Positions 8,108-17,811 are shown, counted from the first letter of the stretch. The stretch: DNA of 64,000 bases from Acidipropionibacterium acidipropionici (GCF_001441165.1 NZ_CP013126.1:1393551-1457550), one strand, 5' to 3'. Made by a program: numbers and translations. The notes: generated from the sequence alone by a model not told the origin.

Positions 8108-10054
8108 ATGTCCTCGGACACCCATGCCAGCCCCGCCACCGTCGGCGCGCCGGAGACCACCGGCATCAGCACCGAGGTGGCGACCCTCTACGGAGACGCC
8201 CTCGACAGGGCTCCCGCGCTGGCACCCCGACGGAGCCGCCGTCGCTTCGGCAATCTGCTGCGCTTCCTGCCCTACCTGAGGCCCTACGCCACGCGTTTCG
8301 CCCTCATGGTGGTCTTCGCCATCGCCTCCACGATCGCCGGCATCGTCACCCCGCTGGTCACCCAGCGGGTGGTGGACGGCCCGATCAGCAATTCCGCCCA
8401 CCGCGGCCTCTACACCCTGGGGTCGGCGGCCATCGCGATCGGCGTCGTCGAGGCGGTCTTCATGTTCTGGCGACGCTGGGTGGTGGCCCGCGGCACCCTG
8501 GGCACCGAGACCGGCATCCGGCTGGACCTCTACGCCAAACTTCAGCGCCTGCCGCTGGGCTTCCACACCGGATGGGAGTCCGGGCAGCTGCTGAGCCGCA
8601 TCATGAACGACCTGTCGACGGTGCGCCGGTTCCTGGGCTTCGGGCTGCTCTTCCTCATCATGAACCTGCTGCAGATCGTCATCACGACCGGACTGCTGCT
8701 CAACATGTACTGGCCGCTGGGCCTGGTGGTCGTCATCTCCGCGGTGCCCATCGTCTGGCTCTGCCTGGTCAACGAGCGCCGGTACACCAAGCTGTCGCGC
8801 ACCATCCAGGACCAGACCGGCGACGTCGCCTCGGCCGTCGCGGAGTCGGTCGGTGGACTGCGGGTCATCAAGGCCTTCGGCCGACGGGACCACATCTTCG
8901 GCGGTTTCGACGACAAGGCCGTGGCCCTGTGGCGCACCAGCATGGCGAGGGTGCGCCTCACCTCCTGGTTCTGGACGGTGCTGGAGGCCATCCCCAGCCT
9001 TACCCTGGTGGTCGTGCTGGCCTTCGGGGCCCTGGCCGTCGGCCACCACCGGATCTCGCTGGGCACCCTGGTGGCGTTCATCACCCTCATGCTGAGCATC
9101 GTGTGGCCGATCGCCTCGCTGGGATTCCTGCTGTCGATGACCCAGGACTCGATGACCGCCGCCGACCGCATCTGCGAGATCTTCGACGCCCCCGAGACCA
9201 TCCGGGACGGCGCCCGCAGCCTCGACCATCCGTCCGGCAGGCTCACCTTCGACGACGTCACCTTCCGCTACCCGGACGGCCACGAGGACGTCCTGAAGCA
9301 TCTGGATCTGGACATCGAACCGGGGCAGACCGTGGCCCTGGTGGGCGGCACAGGCTCGGGAAAGACCACCCTCACCGCCCTGGTGCCGCGGCTGGCCGAC
9401 GTCACCGGTGGAGCGATCCGGATCGACGGCGTCGACATCCGGGACCTGCGGGTCGCCGAGCTGCGCTCCATCGTGGCGACCGCCTTCGAGGACGCCACCC
9501 TGTTCTCCATGAGCGTGCGGGAGAACCTCACCCTCGGCCGCGCTGACGCCAGCCAGGAGGAGATCGACGAGGCCATCGACGTCGCCCAGGCCGGGTTCGT
9601 CCACGACCTACCCTGGGGCCTGGACACCAGGATCGGGGAGCAGGGAATGAGCCTGTCGGGCGGTCAGCGTCAGCGCCTGGCCCTGGCCCGGGCGGTGCTC
9701 GTGCGCCCTCGCATTCTGGTCCTCGACGACACCCTCTCGGCCCTGGACATGGAGACCGAGGCCCTCGTGGAGTCGGCGCTGAAACGGGTGCTCGTCGACG
9801 TCACCGGGATCGTGGTGGCCCACCGGGCCTCCACCGTGCTGCTGGCCGACAAGGTGGCGATGCTCTCGGAGGGTCGCGTCACCCACGTAGGAACCCACGC
9901 CGAGCTGCTCGCCACCGTCCCCGAGTACCGGGAGCTGCTGAGTGCCGACTACGACGCCGAGACCGGCATCGCGTCGAAGGGCGACCGGGAGAGGGGCGGG
10001 GAAGATCAAGGGGAAGACCGTGAGGATCAGGAGGAGGTGATGACCCGTGGCTGA
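8108..10054 (+). CDS. ABC exporter half-transporter A (degenerate ATP site)
   Basis: A 648-residue fusion of a six-helix membrane domain (about residues 50-340) and an ATPase domain. Walker A is GGTGSGKTT at 413-421 and the signature LSGGQRQR starts at 516. The Walker B motif reads LVLDD, so Asp541 replaces the catalytic glutamate, while the switch His is present in VAHRAST. In heterodimeric exporters such as TM287/288 and BmrCD one subunit carries exactly this Asp and is catalytically weak. ATG 8108 has AGGAG eight bases upstream. The partner gene starts within its 3' end. Substrate unknown, probably a drug or lipid-like compound. Confidence 0.9.
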   Translation: MSSDTHASPATVGAPETTGISTEVATLYGDALDRAPALAPRRSRRRFGNLLRFLPYLRPYATRFALMVVFAIASTIAGIVTPLVTQRVVDGPISNSAHRGLYTLGSAAIAIGVVEAVFMFWRRWVVARGTLGTETGIRLDLYAKLQRLPLGFHTGWESGQLLSRIMNDLSTVRRFLGFGLLFLIMNLLQIVITTGLLLNMYWPLGLVVVISAVPIVWLCLVNERRYTKLSRTIQDQTGDVASAVAESVGGLRVIKAFGRRDHIFGGFDDKAVALWRTSMARVRLTSWFWTVLEAIPSLTLVVVLAFGALAVGHHRISLGTLVAFITLMLSIVWPIASLGFLLSMTQDSMTAADRICEIFDAPETIRDGARSLDHPSGRLTFDDVTFRYPDGHEDVLKHLDLDIEPGQTVALVGGTGSGKTTLTALVPRLADVTGGAIRIDGVDIRDLRVAELRSIVATAFEDATLFSMSVRENLTLGRADASQEEIDEAIDVAQAGFVHDLPWGLDTRIGEQGMSLSGGQRQRLALARAVLVRPRILVLDDTLSALDMETEALVESALKRVLVDVTGIVVAHRASTVLLADKVAMLSEGRVTHVGTHAELLATVPEYRELLSADYDAETGIASKGDRERGGEDQGEDREDQEEVMTRG

Positions 10055-11927
10055 CGCCGACAAGCGCGGCAGCGCCGAGACCGCCACCGACCGGCGCGGC
10101 AGCGCCGAAACCGCCACCGACCGGCGCGGGGTCGCCAATGAGGAGGCCGCCGACGTCTCGGCGCAGGCGGCGGGCATGCTCAAGGCTCGCAGTCGCGCCC
10201 TCCTGTGGGATCTGCTGCGCCCCTACCGCAGACTCATCTGGGTGCTGGTGGTCGTCGTCCTGGTGGAGAACGTCACCAGGCTGGCGCCGCCCTGGTTGGT
10301 CCAGCGCGGCATCGACCTGGGCATCCGATCCCTGCTGGACACCGGCTCGGGACGGGTCCTCGTCGAGATCGTCACGGCCATGCTGGCGGCCCTGGTGGTC
10401 CAGGTGGTCACCCGTGTGCTCTTCCTGAGGATCTCGGGGAGGGTCGGCCAGAACCTGCTGCTGGAGCTGCGGCGTCGGGTGTTCATGCACTTCCAGAAGC
10501 TCGACGTCGCCTTCCATGACCGCTACACCTCCGGGCGCGTCATCTCCCGGATGACCAATGACACCGACGCCATCTCGGACCTCATGGAGGAGGGTTTCGA
10601 CGGCCTGGTGTCGGCGGTGCTCACGCTCATCGGCACCGGCGTCATGCTGCTGGTGATGGACTGGCGCCTCGGGCTGATCTGCCTGGCCTCGCTGGCCTTC
10701 GTGTCGGGGCTCATCAAGTGGTTCTCCAACGAGTCCAGCCGCACCTTCCGCAAGGTGCGCAACGCCTCGGCGGCGGTGATCATGCACTTCACCGAGTCGA
10801 TGGCGGGAATCCGGGCCGTCCAGGCGTTCCGCCGGGAGCCGCGCAACCAGGAGATCTTCACCGAGCTGTCCGACCGCTACCGGGCGATCAACGTGCGCTC
10901 CTTCCGGATCTTCGCGATCTTCATGCCCGGCATCCGGCTGATCGGCAACGTCACCATCGGGCTGATGCTGCTGATCGGCGGCTGGTTCGTCATCGAGGGC
11001 TGGTCCACCGTCGGGGTGCTCACCGCCTTCCTGCTGTACCTGCGGCAGTTCTTCGAGCCCCTCACCGATATCGGCGAGTTCTACAACACCTTCCAGTCCG
11101 CCTCCGCGGCGCTGGAGAAGCTGTCGGGGGTCCTTGACGAGAAGCCCGGGGTGCCCGAGCCCGAGGATCCTGCAGAGATGGATCACGCCGAAGGCCGGGT
11201 CGATCTGGATCACGTCCGGTTCGAGTACGCCGCCGGCCGTCCGGTGCTGCCCGATCTCGACCTGCACGTCCCGGCGGGCCAGACGGTCGCTCTCGTGGGC
11301 ACCACCGGTGCCGGCAAGACCACGATCGCCAAGCTCATCGCCCGGTTCTACGACCCCACCTCGGGCCGGGTGACCCTCGACGGCGTCGGCCTGGACCGGA
11401 TCGGTGACGACGACCTGCGGCGGGCTGTGGTGATGGTGACTCAGGAGAACTTCATCTTCAACGGCACCATCGCCGACAACATCGCCTTCGGCCGCCCGGG
11501 CGCGAGCCGGGATCAGATCGAGGAGGCCGCCCGCACGGTCGGTGCCCACGAGTTCATCACCGCGATGCCTGAGGGCTACGACACCGACGTCTCCCAGCGG
11601 GGAGGACGCCTGTCGGCCGGGCAGCGTCAGTTGGTGGCCTTCGCCAGGGCCTTCCTGGCCGACCCTGCGGTGCTGATCCTCGACGAGGCGACGTCCTCCC
11701 TGGACATCCCCTCGGAGCGGCTCGTGCAGCGGGCGCTGAGGACCATCCTCGCCGACCGGACGGCCGTGATCATCGCCCACCGGCTGTCCACTGTCGAGAA
11801 CGCCGACCGGGTCCTGGTTCTGGAGCACGGGCAGATCCTGGAGGACGGCGCCCCCGACGAGCTGAGGCGCCGGGGAGGCCGCTACGCCGACCTGCACAGG
11901 TCGTGGGAGGAGAGCGTCTCGCTCTGA
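10047..11927 (+). CDS. ABC exporter half-transporter B (catalytic ATP site)
   Basis: A 626-residue partner of the preceding half-transporter. The membrane domain spans about residues 60-340. Walker A GTTGAGKTT starts at 418 and Walker B LILDEAT holds the intact catalytic Glu547. Its signature is LSAGQRQL rather than LSGGQ; in the heterodimer this faces the partner's Asp541, forming the degenerate site, while the partner's perfect LSGGQ faces Glu547. GTG 10047, with GGAGGAGG upstream and overlap with the first gene, is the start. The N-terminal cytoplasmic extension holds a tandem ten-residue repeat, RGSAETATDR. Confidence 0.9.
   Translation: MADADKRGSAETATDRRGSAETATDRRGVANEEAADVSAQAAGMLKARSRALLWDLLRPYRRLIWVLVVVVLVENVTRLAPPWLVQRGIDLGIRSLLDTGSGRVLVEIVTAMLAALVVQVVTRVLFLRISGRVGQNLLLELRRRVFMHFQKLDVAFHDRYTSGRVISRMTNDTDAISDLMEEGFDGLVSAVLTLIGTGVMLLVMDWRLGLICLASLAFVSGLIKWFSNESSRTFRKVRNASAAVIMHFTESMAGIRAVQAFRREPRNQEIFTELSDRYRAINVRSFRIFAIFMPGIRLIGNVTIGLMLLIGGWFVIEGWSTVGVLTAFLLYLRQFFEPLTDIGEFYNTFQSASAALEKLSGVLDEKPGVPEPEDPAEMDHAEGRVDLDHVRFEYAAGRPVLPDLDLHVPAGQTVALVGTTGAGKTTIAKLIARFYDPTSGRVTLDGVGLDRIGDDDLRRAVVMVTQENFIFNGTIADNIAFGRPGASRDQIEEAARTVGAHEFITAMPEGYDTDVSQRGGRLSAGQRQLVAFARAFLADPAVLILDEATSSLDIPSERLVQRALRTILADRTAVIIAHRLSTVENADRVLVLEHGQILEDGAPDELRRRGGRYADLHRSWEESVSL
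10065..10124 (+). repeat. Tandem 30-bp repeat inside ABC exporter B
   Basis: Two 30-base units differ by one silent base (GAG/GAA) and start a third copy. They encode two copies of a charged ten-residue block at residues 7-26. Being a multiple of three, copy-number change would keep the frame and only lengthen the flexible cytoplasmic N-terminus. Confidence 0.85.
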
Positions 11928-11965
11928 GCTCTGGGAGGTGAGCGTCTCATCCTGAGTCCCAGCTG

Positions 11966-12041
11966 TGGAGATTCTCCTCCCAACACGCCGTCCCAGCGCA
12001 CACCAGGGCTGGGGGACGGCGTGTTGGGAGGAGAATCTCCA
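11966..12041. terminator. Long perfect inverted repeat (28-bp arms) after the exporter
   Basis: Arms 11966-11993 and 12014-12041 are perfectly complementary with a 20-base loop. It begins 38 bases after the exporter stop and ends 67 bases before the next start, so termination of the exporter transcript is the simplest role. There is no run of T, and 28 perfect pairs is far longer than an ordinary intrinsic terminator. Confidence 0.7.
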
Positions 12042-12108
12042 CCTCGATCGGCTGAGTGGTCGGCCATCCGGCCTTCCCGCGGTCGTGATGCGGTCGTAGG
12101 CTCTGGCC

Positions 12109-13185
12109 ATGACCCCTGTCAACTCCGCGATGGGCGGCACTCTGTCGGTGGCGATCGCCACGCCGCTGCCCGACGACGAGGACCTGTGCACACTGATGCG
12201 CCACATCGAGCCCCGTCTGACCATCGACTACCGCCCCGACCTCCTCCCCCCGATGCGCTGGCCCGCCGACCACTCCGGTGACCCCGCCTGGCGGCGCACC
12301 CCCACCCAGCAGCACGAGTTCGAGCGTCTCCTCGGCGACGCGGACGTCCTCTACGGATTCCCGGACGGGAACCCCGCCTCCCTCAGGGCCGCCGTGCAGG
12401 CCAATCCCGGACTGCGATGGGTGCAGGGGATGGCCGCCGGGGCGGGCGCCACCGTCGCCGAGGCCGGTCTCACATCCGAGGACCTGCATCGCGTGGTCTT
12501 CACCACCTCGTCGGGCGTCCACGCCGACAACCTCGCAGAGTTCGCGGTCTTCGGGGCTCTGGCGGGGCTCAAGGATCTTTCGCGGCTGGCCGCCGACAAG
12601 GCCTCGGGTACCTGGCCGGAGCGCTGGCCGATGCGTCAGCTCTATGACGCCACGGTGCTCGTCCTGGGGCTCGGTGAGATCGGACGGGCCTGCGCCGCAC
12701 GGTTCAGCGCCATGGGCGCCTACGTCATCGGCTGCAACCGCACCGTGCGACGGGTGCCCTGGGTGGAGCAGGTCTACCTGGTCGACGACCTCGCCGAGGC
12801 CGCGAGCCGCGCCGACATCATCGTCGTCGCACTGCCCGCCACTGCCGCCACCGAGAAGCTCGTCTCCGCCGACATCCTCGCCCGGCTGCGGCCAGGAGCC
12901 ATGGTGATCAACGTGGGCCGCGGGTCCACCGTCGACGAGGAGGCCATGATCGCCGGTCTGCGGTCCGGGGCCCTGTCGTACGCCGCCCTCGACGTGGCGA
13001 GGGTCGAGCCGCTGCCCGCCGACTCGCCCCTGTGGGCCATGGACAACGTCCTCATCAGCCCCCACACCGCGACCCTCGACGCCCGGGAGGATCGTCGTAT
13101 CGCCGAGCACTTCGCCGCGAACGCCACCCGTCTTCTCAACGGTGAGCCCATGACCCACGTCGTCAACACCGTCGAGTTCTACTGA
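12109..13185 (+). CDS. D-isomer specific 2-hydroxyacid dehydrogenase family protein
   Basis: A 358-residue NAD-dependent dehydrogenase-fold protein. The Rossmann glycine motif is LGLGEIGRA, followed by NVGRGSTVDEEAM with the substrate-binding arginine, the EP of DVARVEPLP holding the acidic residue of the relay, and the catalytic histidine in SPHTA. These mark the family, but the substrate (glyoxylate, phosphoglycerate, lactate or other) cannot be told. ATG 12109 has no strong ribosome site; ATG 12130 is an alternative. It stands alone between two inverted repeats. Confidence 0.85.
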   Translation: MTPVNSAMGGTLSVAIATPLPDDEDLCTLMRHIEPRLTIDYRPDLLPPMRWPADHSGDPAWRRTPTQQHEFERLLGDADVLYGFPDGNPASLRAAVQANPGLRWVQGMAAGAGATVAEAGLTSEDLHRVVFTTSSGVHADNLAEFAVFGALAGLKDLSRLAADKASGTWPERWPMRQLYDATVLVLGLGEIGRACAARFSAMGAYVIGCNRTVRRVPWVEQVYLVDDLAEAASRADIIVVALPATAATEKLVSADILARLRPGAMVINVGRGSTVDEEAMIAGLRSGALSYAALDVARVEPLPADSPLWAMDNVLISPHTATLDAREDRRIAEHFAANATRLLNGEPMTHVVNTVEFY

Positions 13186-13259
13186 GTCGAGTCCTGCCGG
13201 GTCGCGCTCGGGGGAGGACGGCCCGGTTCCTGTCCGGTCACCCAGCGCCCTGTGTGTTG

Positions 13260-13328
13260 GCTATGCGCCAGTTCATGTGGCGTTGGCCCTCTAGCAAGGG
13301 GATGAACGCGGATTATCTGGCGCATAGC
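13260..13328. terminator. Inverted repeat between convergent genes
   Basis: GCTATGCGCCAG (13260-13271) pairs perfectly with CTGGCGCATAGC (13317-13328) around a 45-base interior that pairs only partly. It sits between the convergent dehydrogenase and nucleotidase genes and probably stops transcripts from both sides. Confidence 0.55.
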
Positions 13329-13381
13329 AAAGGCACAGCATGCTGGTGACCGGGGCGGTCAGGGGATGAGGGCGGGGGAAC

Positions 13382-15631
13382 TCACGCCTCGCCGGTGGCC
13401 GGGAGCCACCGCGGCAGCGTCGGCGCCCCGTCGGCGGGGTGGGCCGTCCCGGACTGTCCGCTGACGGGCACCGAGGTGGTGGGATCGGCCGCCGACGGCG
13501 TCGGGCTGTTCCCGTCGCCCCGGCTCGCATCGCCCGAGGGGGTGCCCTTCGGCGTGGCGACGGCCGGCACGGTGATCCGCATCGGGACGCGCACCACCGT
13601 CCCGGATGCCGGGAACTCGAACCGGACGACGGCGTCACCGCTGGTCAGGCCCTGGCTGGCGGGCACCGTGAAGTGCACCGTGGTGGTGCCCCCGGTGACC
13701 GGTGCGGTGGCCACCTTGACCTTCCGGCCCTTCTGCACGAGGTAGGCCGTGACGCGGGTGTTCCTGGCCGCTCCCCGGCTGGAGAGGTCGACGGTGTCCG
13801 GGGCGTCGCCGCCGCTGCGGGGCATCCCGATCACGAAGCTCCCCGTCCTCCCGTCGGCCGGCAGCGAGCTGGTGACCGGGACCGCCTGCTTGGCGAAGGA
13901 CGGCTCCAGGACTCGCTTGGAGCGGATCCAGCTCACCCAGGACTCCAGATCCACCTTCCCCGTGTCGACCGGTCGGGCGCCCTTGGCCAGCTCCGAGAAG
14001 TTGTCGCCCCCGTCGACGAGGAATGCGCCGGAGCCGATGGTGTAGGTGCCCTTCGGGTCGAGCGGGCGACCGTTCACCCAGATCGCGGTGATCCGCCGTC
14101 CCCGGGCTCGGGACTCGTCATAGGTGTAGGTGACATTGCTCGACAGGCCCAGCTGCAGGTAGGCCCTGGACGCCTTCGCGCTCCCGGCGCCCGCCTGCCA
14201 CTGCTGCTCGAGGACCTTGCGGAACTGCTCCCCGGTCACCTTCTTCGTCGCCAGGGTGTTGGCGAAGGGCAGCACCTGAGCGGCCTGACCGTAGGTCACC
14301 CGGGATCCCGTCAACGAGGCCCTGGTGCCTCCCGGGTTCTGCAGGCCGATGAAATTCGGGTCCGTGCGGCCGAGGGTGTCCTTGTACATCTGGGCCACCA
14401 TGTTCGACAGGGTCGATTCCCGGTCGCGCACCTCATTGCCGTAGGAGCTGTCCGCGGCGTCGGCGGCGGTGGTGATCGGTGAGGCGGCCGTCCCGATCTT
14501 CTGCTGCCCCGCGACGTCGGCCTGCTCGGCCGCGTCGGAGGCCAGCTTCCGGATGGCCACGATCGTGGGGTTCGAGGTGTCGGGCTGGGCGGCCGCCGGG
14601 ACGATGGCGTCCTTGGTGGTGCAGACCTTGTGGCGGGCGGTGTCGTAGCCGATCCGCACCTGCGCCAGGCCGGCGCCGTAGGATCCGGCCTGCATCATCG
14701 GGGCGCCGGTGTTCGTCCGCCGCGAGTACTGGTGGTTGGTGTGGCCGGTGAAGACGATGTCGACGTCGCGGCTGGTCCCGGAGACGATGGGGGACAGGCC
14801 CGTGCCGGTCGACCCCGACGATGCGGTGCCCTCGTGGTAGCTGGCCACGACGATGTCGGCGCCGTTCTTCTTGAGTCTGGCGGCCTCGGCGTTGACCGCC
14901 GCGACCGGGTCCGAGATCTGCAGGCCCTTGATCCCGCCGGGGGCGACGAGGGAGGGGAGATCCTTCGTGACGGCGCCGACCACCCCGATCTTCAGCCCGT
15001 CCCGGTCGATGATCGTCGACGCCGACAGCGGCGAGGCGATGGTCCTGGTGGCGGTGTTCCTGACGTTGGCACCGAGGTAGGGGAAGTCCCCGTCGACATG
15101 GGGGACGATGCGGTCGCGGAGGTCGACGAAGCCGCGGTCGAGCTCGTGGTTGCCGATCGCGGAGGCGTCCACCCCGGCGGTCTTGAGGATGTCGAGGGCG
15201 GGGATGTCCTCCTGGGACGCCGAGTCGAAGGTCGAGCCGCCCACATTGTCTCCGCCGCTGAGCAGCAGGACGTTGTCGGCGCCGAGGCGGGCACGCTCCC
15301 GAGCGACCGGCGTGAACAGCGCGGCGGCGTTGGCGATCCGTCCCTGGAAGCCGTTGAAGCTGAACACCGACAGATTCCGGCTGGCGTCGCAGCGGCTGGT
15401 CGGCGTCGGCGAGCTCGGGGCCGGCGCGGCCTGGGCCGTCCCGGCCGCCCCCGCCAGGAGGAGCGCTCCGGTGCAGGCGAGACTCATCACGGTCGTCACC
15501 GCGCGGTGACCCCGAGCGCTACTGATCGGGCGACTCTCGGAGCGGCTCATGCGGTGGGCCCTGCCCGGGAAGAGACTTCGACGACACGGATGGTCGGTGT
15601 CGTGACCGGTACTCCTCGGGCTCTGACTCAT
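13382..15631 (-). CDS. Secreted 5'-nucleotidase / metallophosphatase with orphan LPATG
   Basis: A 749-residue exported enzyme of the UshA/5'-nucleotidase type. A long basic N-region leads to the export helix TVMSLACTGALLLAGAAG and an AQA-type cleavage site. The metallophosphoesterase domain shows LLLSGGDNVGGS, AIGNHELDRG and TGHTNHQY, giving metal ligands Asp, Asn, His and His. A 5'-nucleotidase C-terminal domain follows, then a Ser/Thr/Pro-rich stalk. The protein ends WLPATGEA, a sortase motif with no membrane helix or basic tail. ATG 15631 has GAGGGA upstream; ATG 15550 would give a shorter signal peptide. Role: scavenging phosphate or nucleosides at the surface. Confidence 0.85.
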   Translation of the reverse strand: MSQSPRSTGHDTDHPCRRSLFPGRAHRMSRSESRPISSARGHRAVTTVMSLACTGALLLAGAAGTAQAAPAPSSPTPTSRCDASRNLSVFSFNGFQGRIANAAALFTPVARERARLGADNVLLLSGGDNVGGSTFDSASQEDIPALDILKTAGVDASAIGNHELDRGFVDLRDRIVPHVDGDFPYLGANVRNTATRTIASPLSASTIIDRDGLKIGVVGAVTKDLPSLVAPGGIKGLQISDPVAAVNAEAARLKKNGADIVVASYHEGTASSGSTGTGLSPIVSGTSRDVDIVFTGHTNHQYSRRTNTGAPMMQAGSYGAGLAQVRIGYDTARHKVCTTKDAIVPAAAQPDTSNPTIVAIRKLASDAAEQADVAGQQKIGTAASPITTAADAADSSYGNEVRDRESTLSNMVAQMYKDTLGRTDPNFIGLQNPGGTRASLTGSRVTYGQAAQVLPFANTLATKKVTGEQFRKVLEQQWQAGAGSAKASRAYLQLGLSSNVTYTYDESRARGRRITAIWVNGRPLDPKGTYTIGSGAFLVDGGDNFSELAKGARPVDTGKVDLESWVSWIRSKRVLEPSFAKQAVPVTSSLPADGRTGSFVIGMPRSGGDAPDTVDLSSRGAARNTRVTAYLVQKGRKVKVATAPVTGGTTTVHFTVPASQGLTSGDAVVRFEFPASGTVVRVPMRITVPAVATPKGTPSGDASRGDGNSPTPSAADPTTSVPVSGQSGTAHPADGAPTLPRWLPATGEA

Positions 15632-15831
15632 CGCATTCCCTCGACGTGGACAACAGAGGTGCTCGTGAAGAGGCACCGAGAGTCAGTCTCCGCCATCCGG
15701 AGGGTCCAGGGGAAGGGGTCGAGCACAATTGATGTGAATTCAGATGTGAGTTCGCACATGATCCCCCTGATGTTGACGCTCTCCTCACACCGCACGTGGG
15801 GCCGGGATCCCGGCCCCACAACGGCATCCGC

Positions 15832-17547
15832 TCAGACCTTCATCCAGATCGTGGTGGCTCCGGGGACGAGGGCCGACCCGTCCTGGTGGACCAGCGGTGA
15901 GCTCGCGAGGAGCACCTCGCCGGCAGGCACGGGAGCCGGATCCTCGCCGAAGTTGGTGAGGCACAGCCACCCGCCGGGGCGGGTGAAGGCCAGCACGTCA
16001 CCTCCCGAGAGCTCCTCCTCCCATTCCAGGGTCTCGGCGCCCTCGAGACGGCCGCGCAGCGCCAGGGCGCGGCGGTACATGGTGAGGGTGGAGCCCTCGT
16101 CCCTCTCCTCGGCGGCCACCGAGTACTGCCCGAACCAGGAGGGCTGGGGCAGGTGGGCGGGGGCGGCCTCGGGGCTGTCGGGCCCGAATCCGAAGGAGGG
16201 CCCGGCGGGGGTCCAGGGGATCGGGACGCGGGCGCCGTCGCGGCCCAGGCCGTCGTAGCTGCGGTGCTCGGGGGTGCTGTGGAAGAAGACCGGGTCCTGA
16301 CGCCGGTCGTCGGGGATCTCGGTCACCTCGGCCAGCCCGAGCTCCTCGCCCTGGTAGAGGTAGGCCGAGCCGGGCAGGGCCAGCTCGAAGAGGGTGGCGG
16401 CGCGGGCGCGGCGCAGGCCCAGCTCGCGGTCGAACTGGTCGGCGGGCGCCCCGGCGAGCATCCACTCGGCGCCCTGCTTGGCCTTCGAGCCGGCCAGCGG
16501 GGCCAGCCCGTAGCGGGTCGCGTGACGGGTGACGTCGTGGTTGGACAGCACCCAGGTCGAGGAGGACCCCGACAGGGCGGCCTGGTCGAGGTTGGCGGCG
16601 ACGACCCGCCGGAAGGAGGCGGCGTCGAAATCGGCCTGCAGCAGGTCGAAGTTGAAGGCCTGGCCCAGGGACTCGGGGCTGGCGTAGCGGGCCCGTCGGG
16701 CCGGGTCGTCGACCCATGCCTCGGCGACGGCGGTGCGCGGCGGGTCGTACTCGTTGAAGACCTGGCGCCACTCGTCGTAGATGTCCTGGACGTCGTCGCG
16801 GTCGACCATGGGGTGGTTGCCGTCCTTCGGCATCGCGGCCAGTTCGGCGGCGGTCGGGAGCTGCTCCGGCAGGTCCTTGGAGAGGGCGTTGGCGACGTCG
16901 ATCCGGAACCCGTCGACGCCCCGGTCGGCCCAGAACCGCAGGGTCCTGATGAACTCGGCGTGGACGTCGGGGTTGTCCCAGTTCCAGTCCGGCTGCTCGA
17001 CGGCGAAGGTGTGGAGGTACCACTGGCCGTCGGGCACCTGCGTCCAGGCCGGGCCGCCGAAGGAGGCGGTCCAGTCGGCCGGGGGCAGCTCGCCGTGCTC
17101 GCCGAGTCCGTCGCGGAAGATGTAGCGATCGCGGGCCGCCGATCCCCGGGGGGAGTTGAGGGCCTCCTGGAACCAGCGGTGGCGGTCGGAGGAGTGGTTC
17201 GGCACGATGTCGACGATCAGCCGGATGCCCGCGCCGTGGAGGGCGGCGACCAGCTGGTCGAACTGGTCGAGGGTGCCGATGCGGGGGTCGATGTCGCGGT
17301 AGTCGTCGACGTCGTAGCCGCCGTCGGCCAGGGCCGAGGGGTAGAAGGGGGACATCCACACGGCGTCGACGCCGAGCTGCTTCAGGTAGTCGATGCGGGA
17401 GATGATGCCGGCCAGGTCGCCGATCCCGTCACCGTTCGCGTCGGCGAAGGAGCGCGGGTAGATCTGGTAGACGACGGCCTGACGCCACCAGTCCGGCGAG
17501 TCGGCGGGGATGCGGAAGGGCGAGGGTGCGGTCTGCGTGAGAGTCAC
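15832..17547 (-). CDS. GH13 alpha-glucosidase (oligo-1,6-glucosidase type), copy 1
   Basis: A 571-residue cytoplasmic alpha-glucosidase. The (beta/alpha)8 barrel begins WWRQAVVYQIYPRSF and contains all catalytic residues: nucleophile Asp217 in GFRIDVANAL, acid/base Glu276 in AEAWV and transition-state Asp338 in LSNHD. It lacks a signal peptide, so it works on imported malto- or isomalto-oligosaccharides. GTG 17547 is chosen because GAAAGG precedes it; the longer frame adds an arginine-rich stretch. Its promoter carries a motif shared with the ABC operon and ROK gene at 21071. It is strikingly similar to the enzyme at 31582. Confidence 0.9.
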   Translation of the reverse strand: MTLTQTAPSPFRIPADSPDWWRQAVVYQIYPRSFADANGDGIGDLAGIISRIDYLKQLGVDAVWMSPFYPSALADGGYDVDDYRDIDPRIGTLDQFDQLVAALHGAGIRLIVDIVPNHSSDRHRWFQEALNSPRGSAARDRYIFRDGLGEHGELPPADWTASFGGPAWTQVPDGQWYLHTFAVEQPDWNWDNPDVHAEFIRTLRFWADRGVDGFRIDVANALSKDLPEQLPTAAELAAMPKDGNHPMVDRDDVQDIYDEWRQVFNEYDPPRTAVAEAWVDDPARRARYASPESLGQAFNFDLLQADFDAASFRRVVAANLDQAALSGSSSTWVLSNHDVTRHATRYGLAPLAGSKAKQGAEWMLAGAPADQFDRELGLRRARAATLFELALPGSAYLYQGEELGLAEVTEIPDDRRQDPVFFHSTPEHRSYDGLGRDGARVPIPWTPAGPSFGFGPDSPEAAPAHLPQPSWFGQYSVAAEERDEGSTLTMYRRALALRGRLEGAETLEWEEELSGGDVLAFTRPGGWLCLTNFGEDPAPVPAGEVLLASSPLVHQDGSALVPGATTIWMKV

Positions 17548-17621
17548 GGAAGGCCTTTCAACGAGTTGGGGGGGGGTCGCAGATGCCCGACGGCGGGGCA
17601 CCCGGACGGGCATATATTCAG

Positions 17622-17639
17622 TGTATAAATCTATTGCCG
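17622..17639. promoter_or_regulatory. Candidate operator upstream of GH13 gene
   Basis: TGTATAAATCTATTGCCG matches 14 of 18 positions of the imperfect palindrome at 21071-21088 when that is read on the minus strand; both share ATAAATCTAT. It lies about 75 bases before the GH13 start in an AT-rich patch that stands out from the GC-rich surroundings. I infer a common regulator, most simply the ROK protein encoded at 21201. Confidence 0.45.
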
Positions 17640-17811
17640 GGACCGCGACCCGGGCGTCCGGAAGTCGGAGGTGCGTGGGTGGTCACCGGGCTCGGCGGCT
17701 GTGGACCGGAATGTCCACGTGGCGGCCAGGATCGGCAACGTCGGGCCGGTCGTGCTGCGCCGGATCCGCGACCTTCTCGCGATCATCGCCCACGCCTGAG
17801 ATCTGACACGT

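Noticed and set aside
10065-10124. CRISPR-like or minisatellite array
   Set aside because: Only two units inside a reading frame without spacers; it is an in-frame duplication.
17671-17799. 42-codon frame ending LLAIIAHA in the gap after the first GH13 gene
   Set aside because: Codon use is plausible, but the start is weak and nothing is recognised; kept only as a note on the gap.
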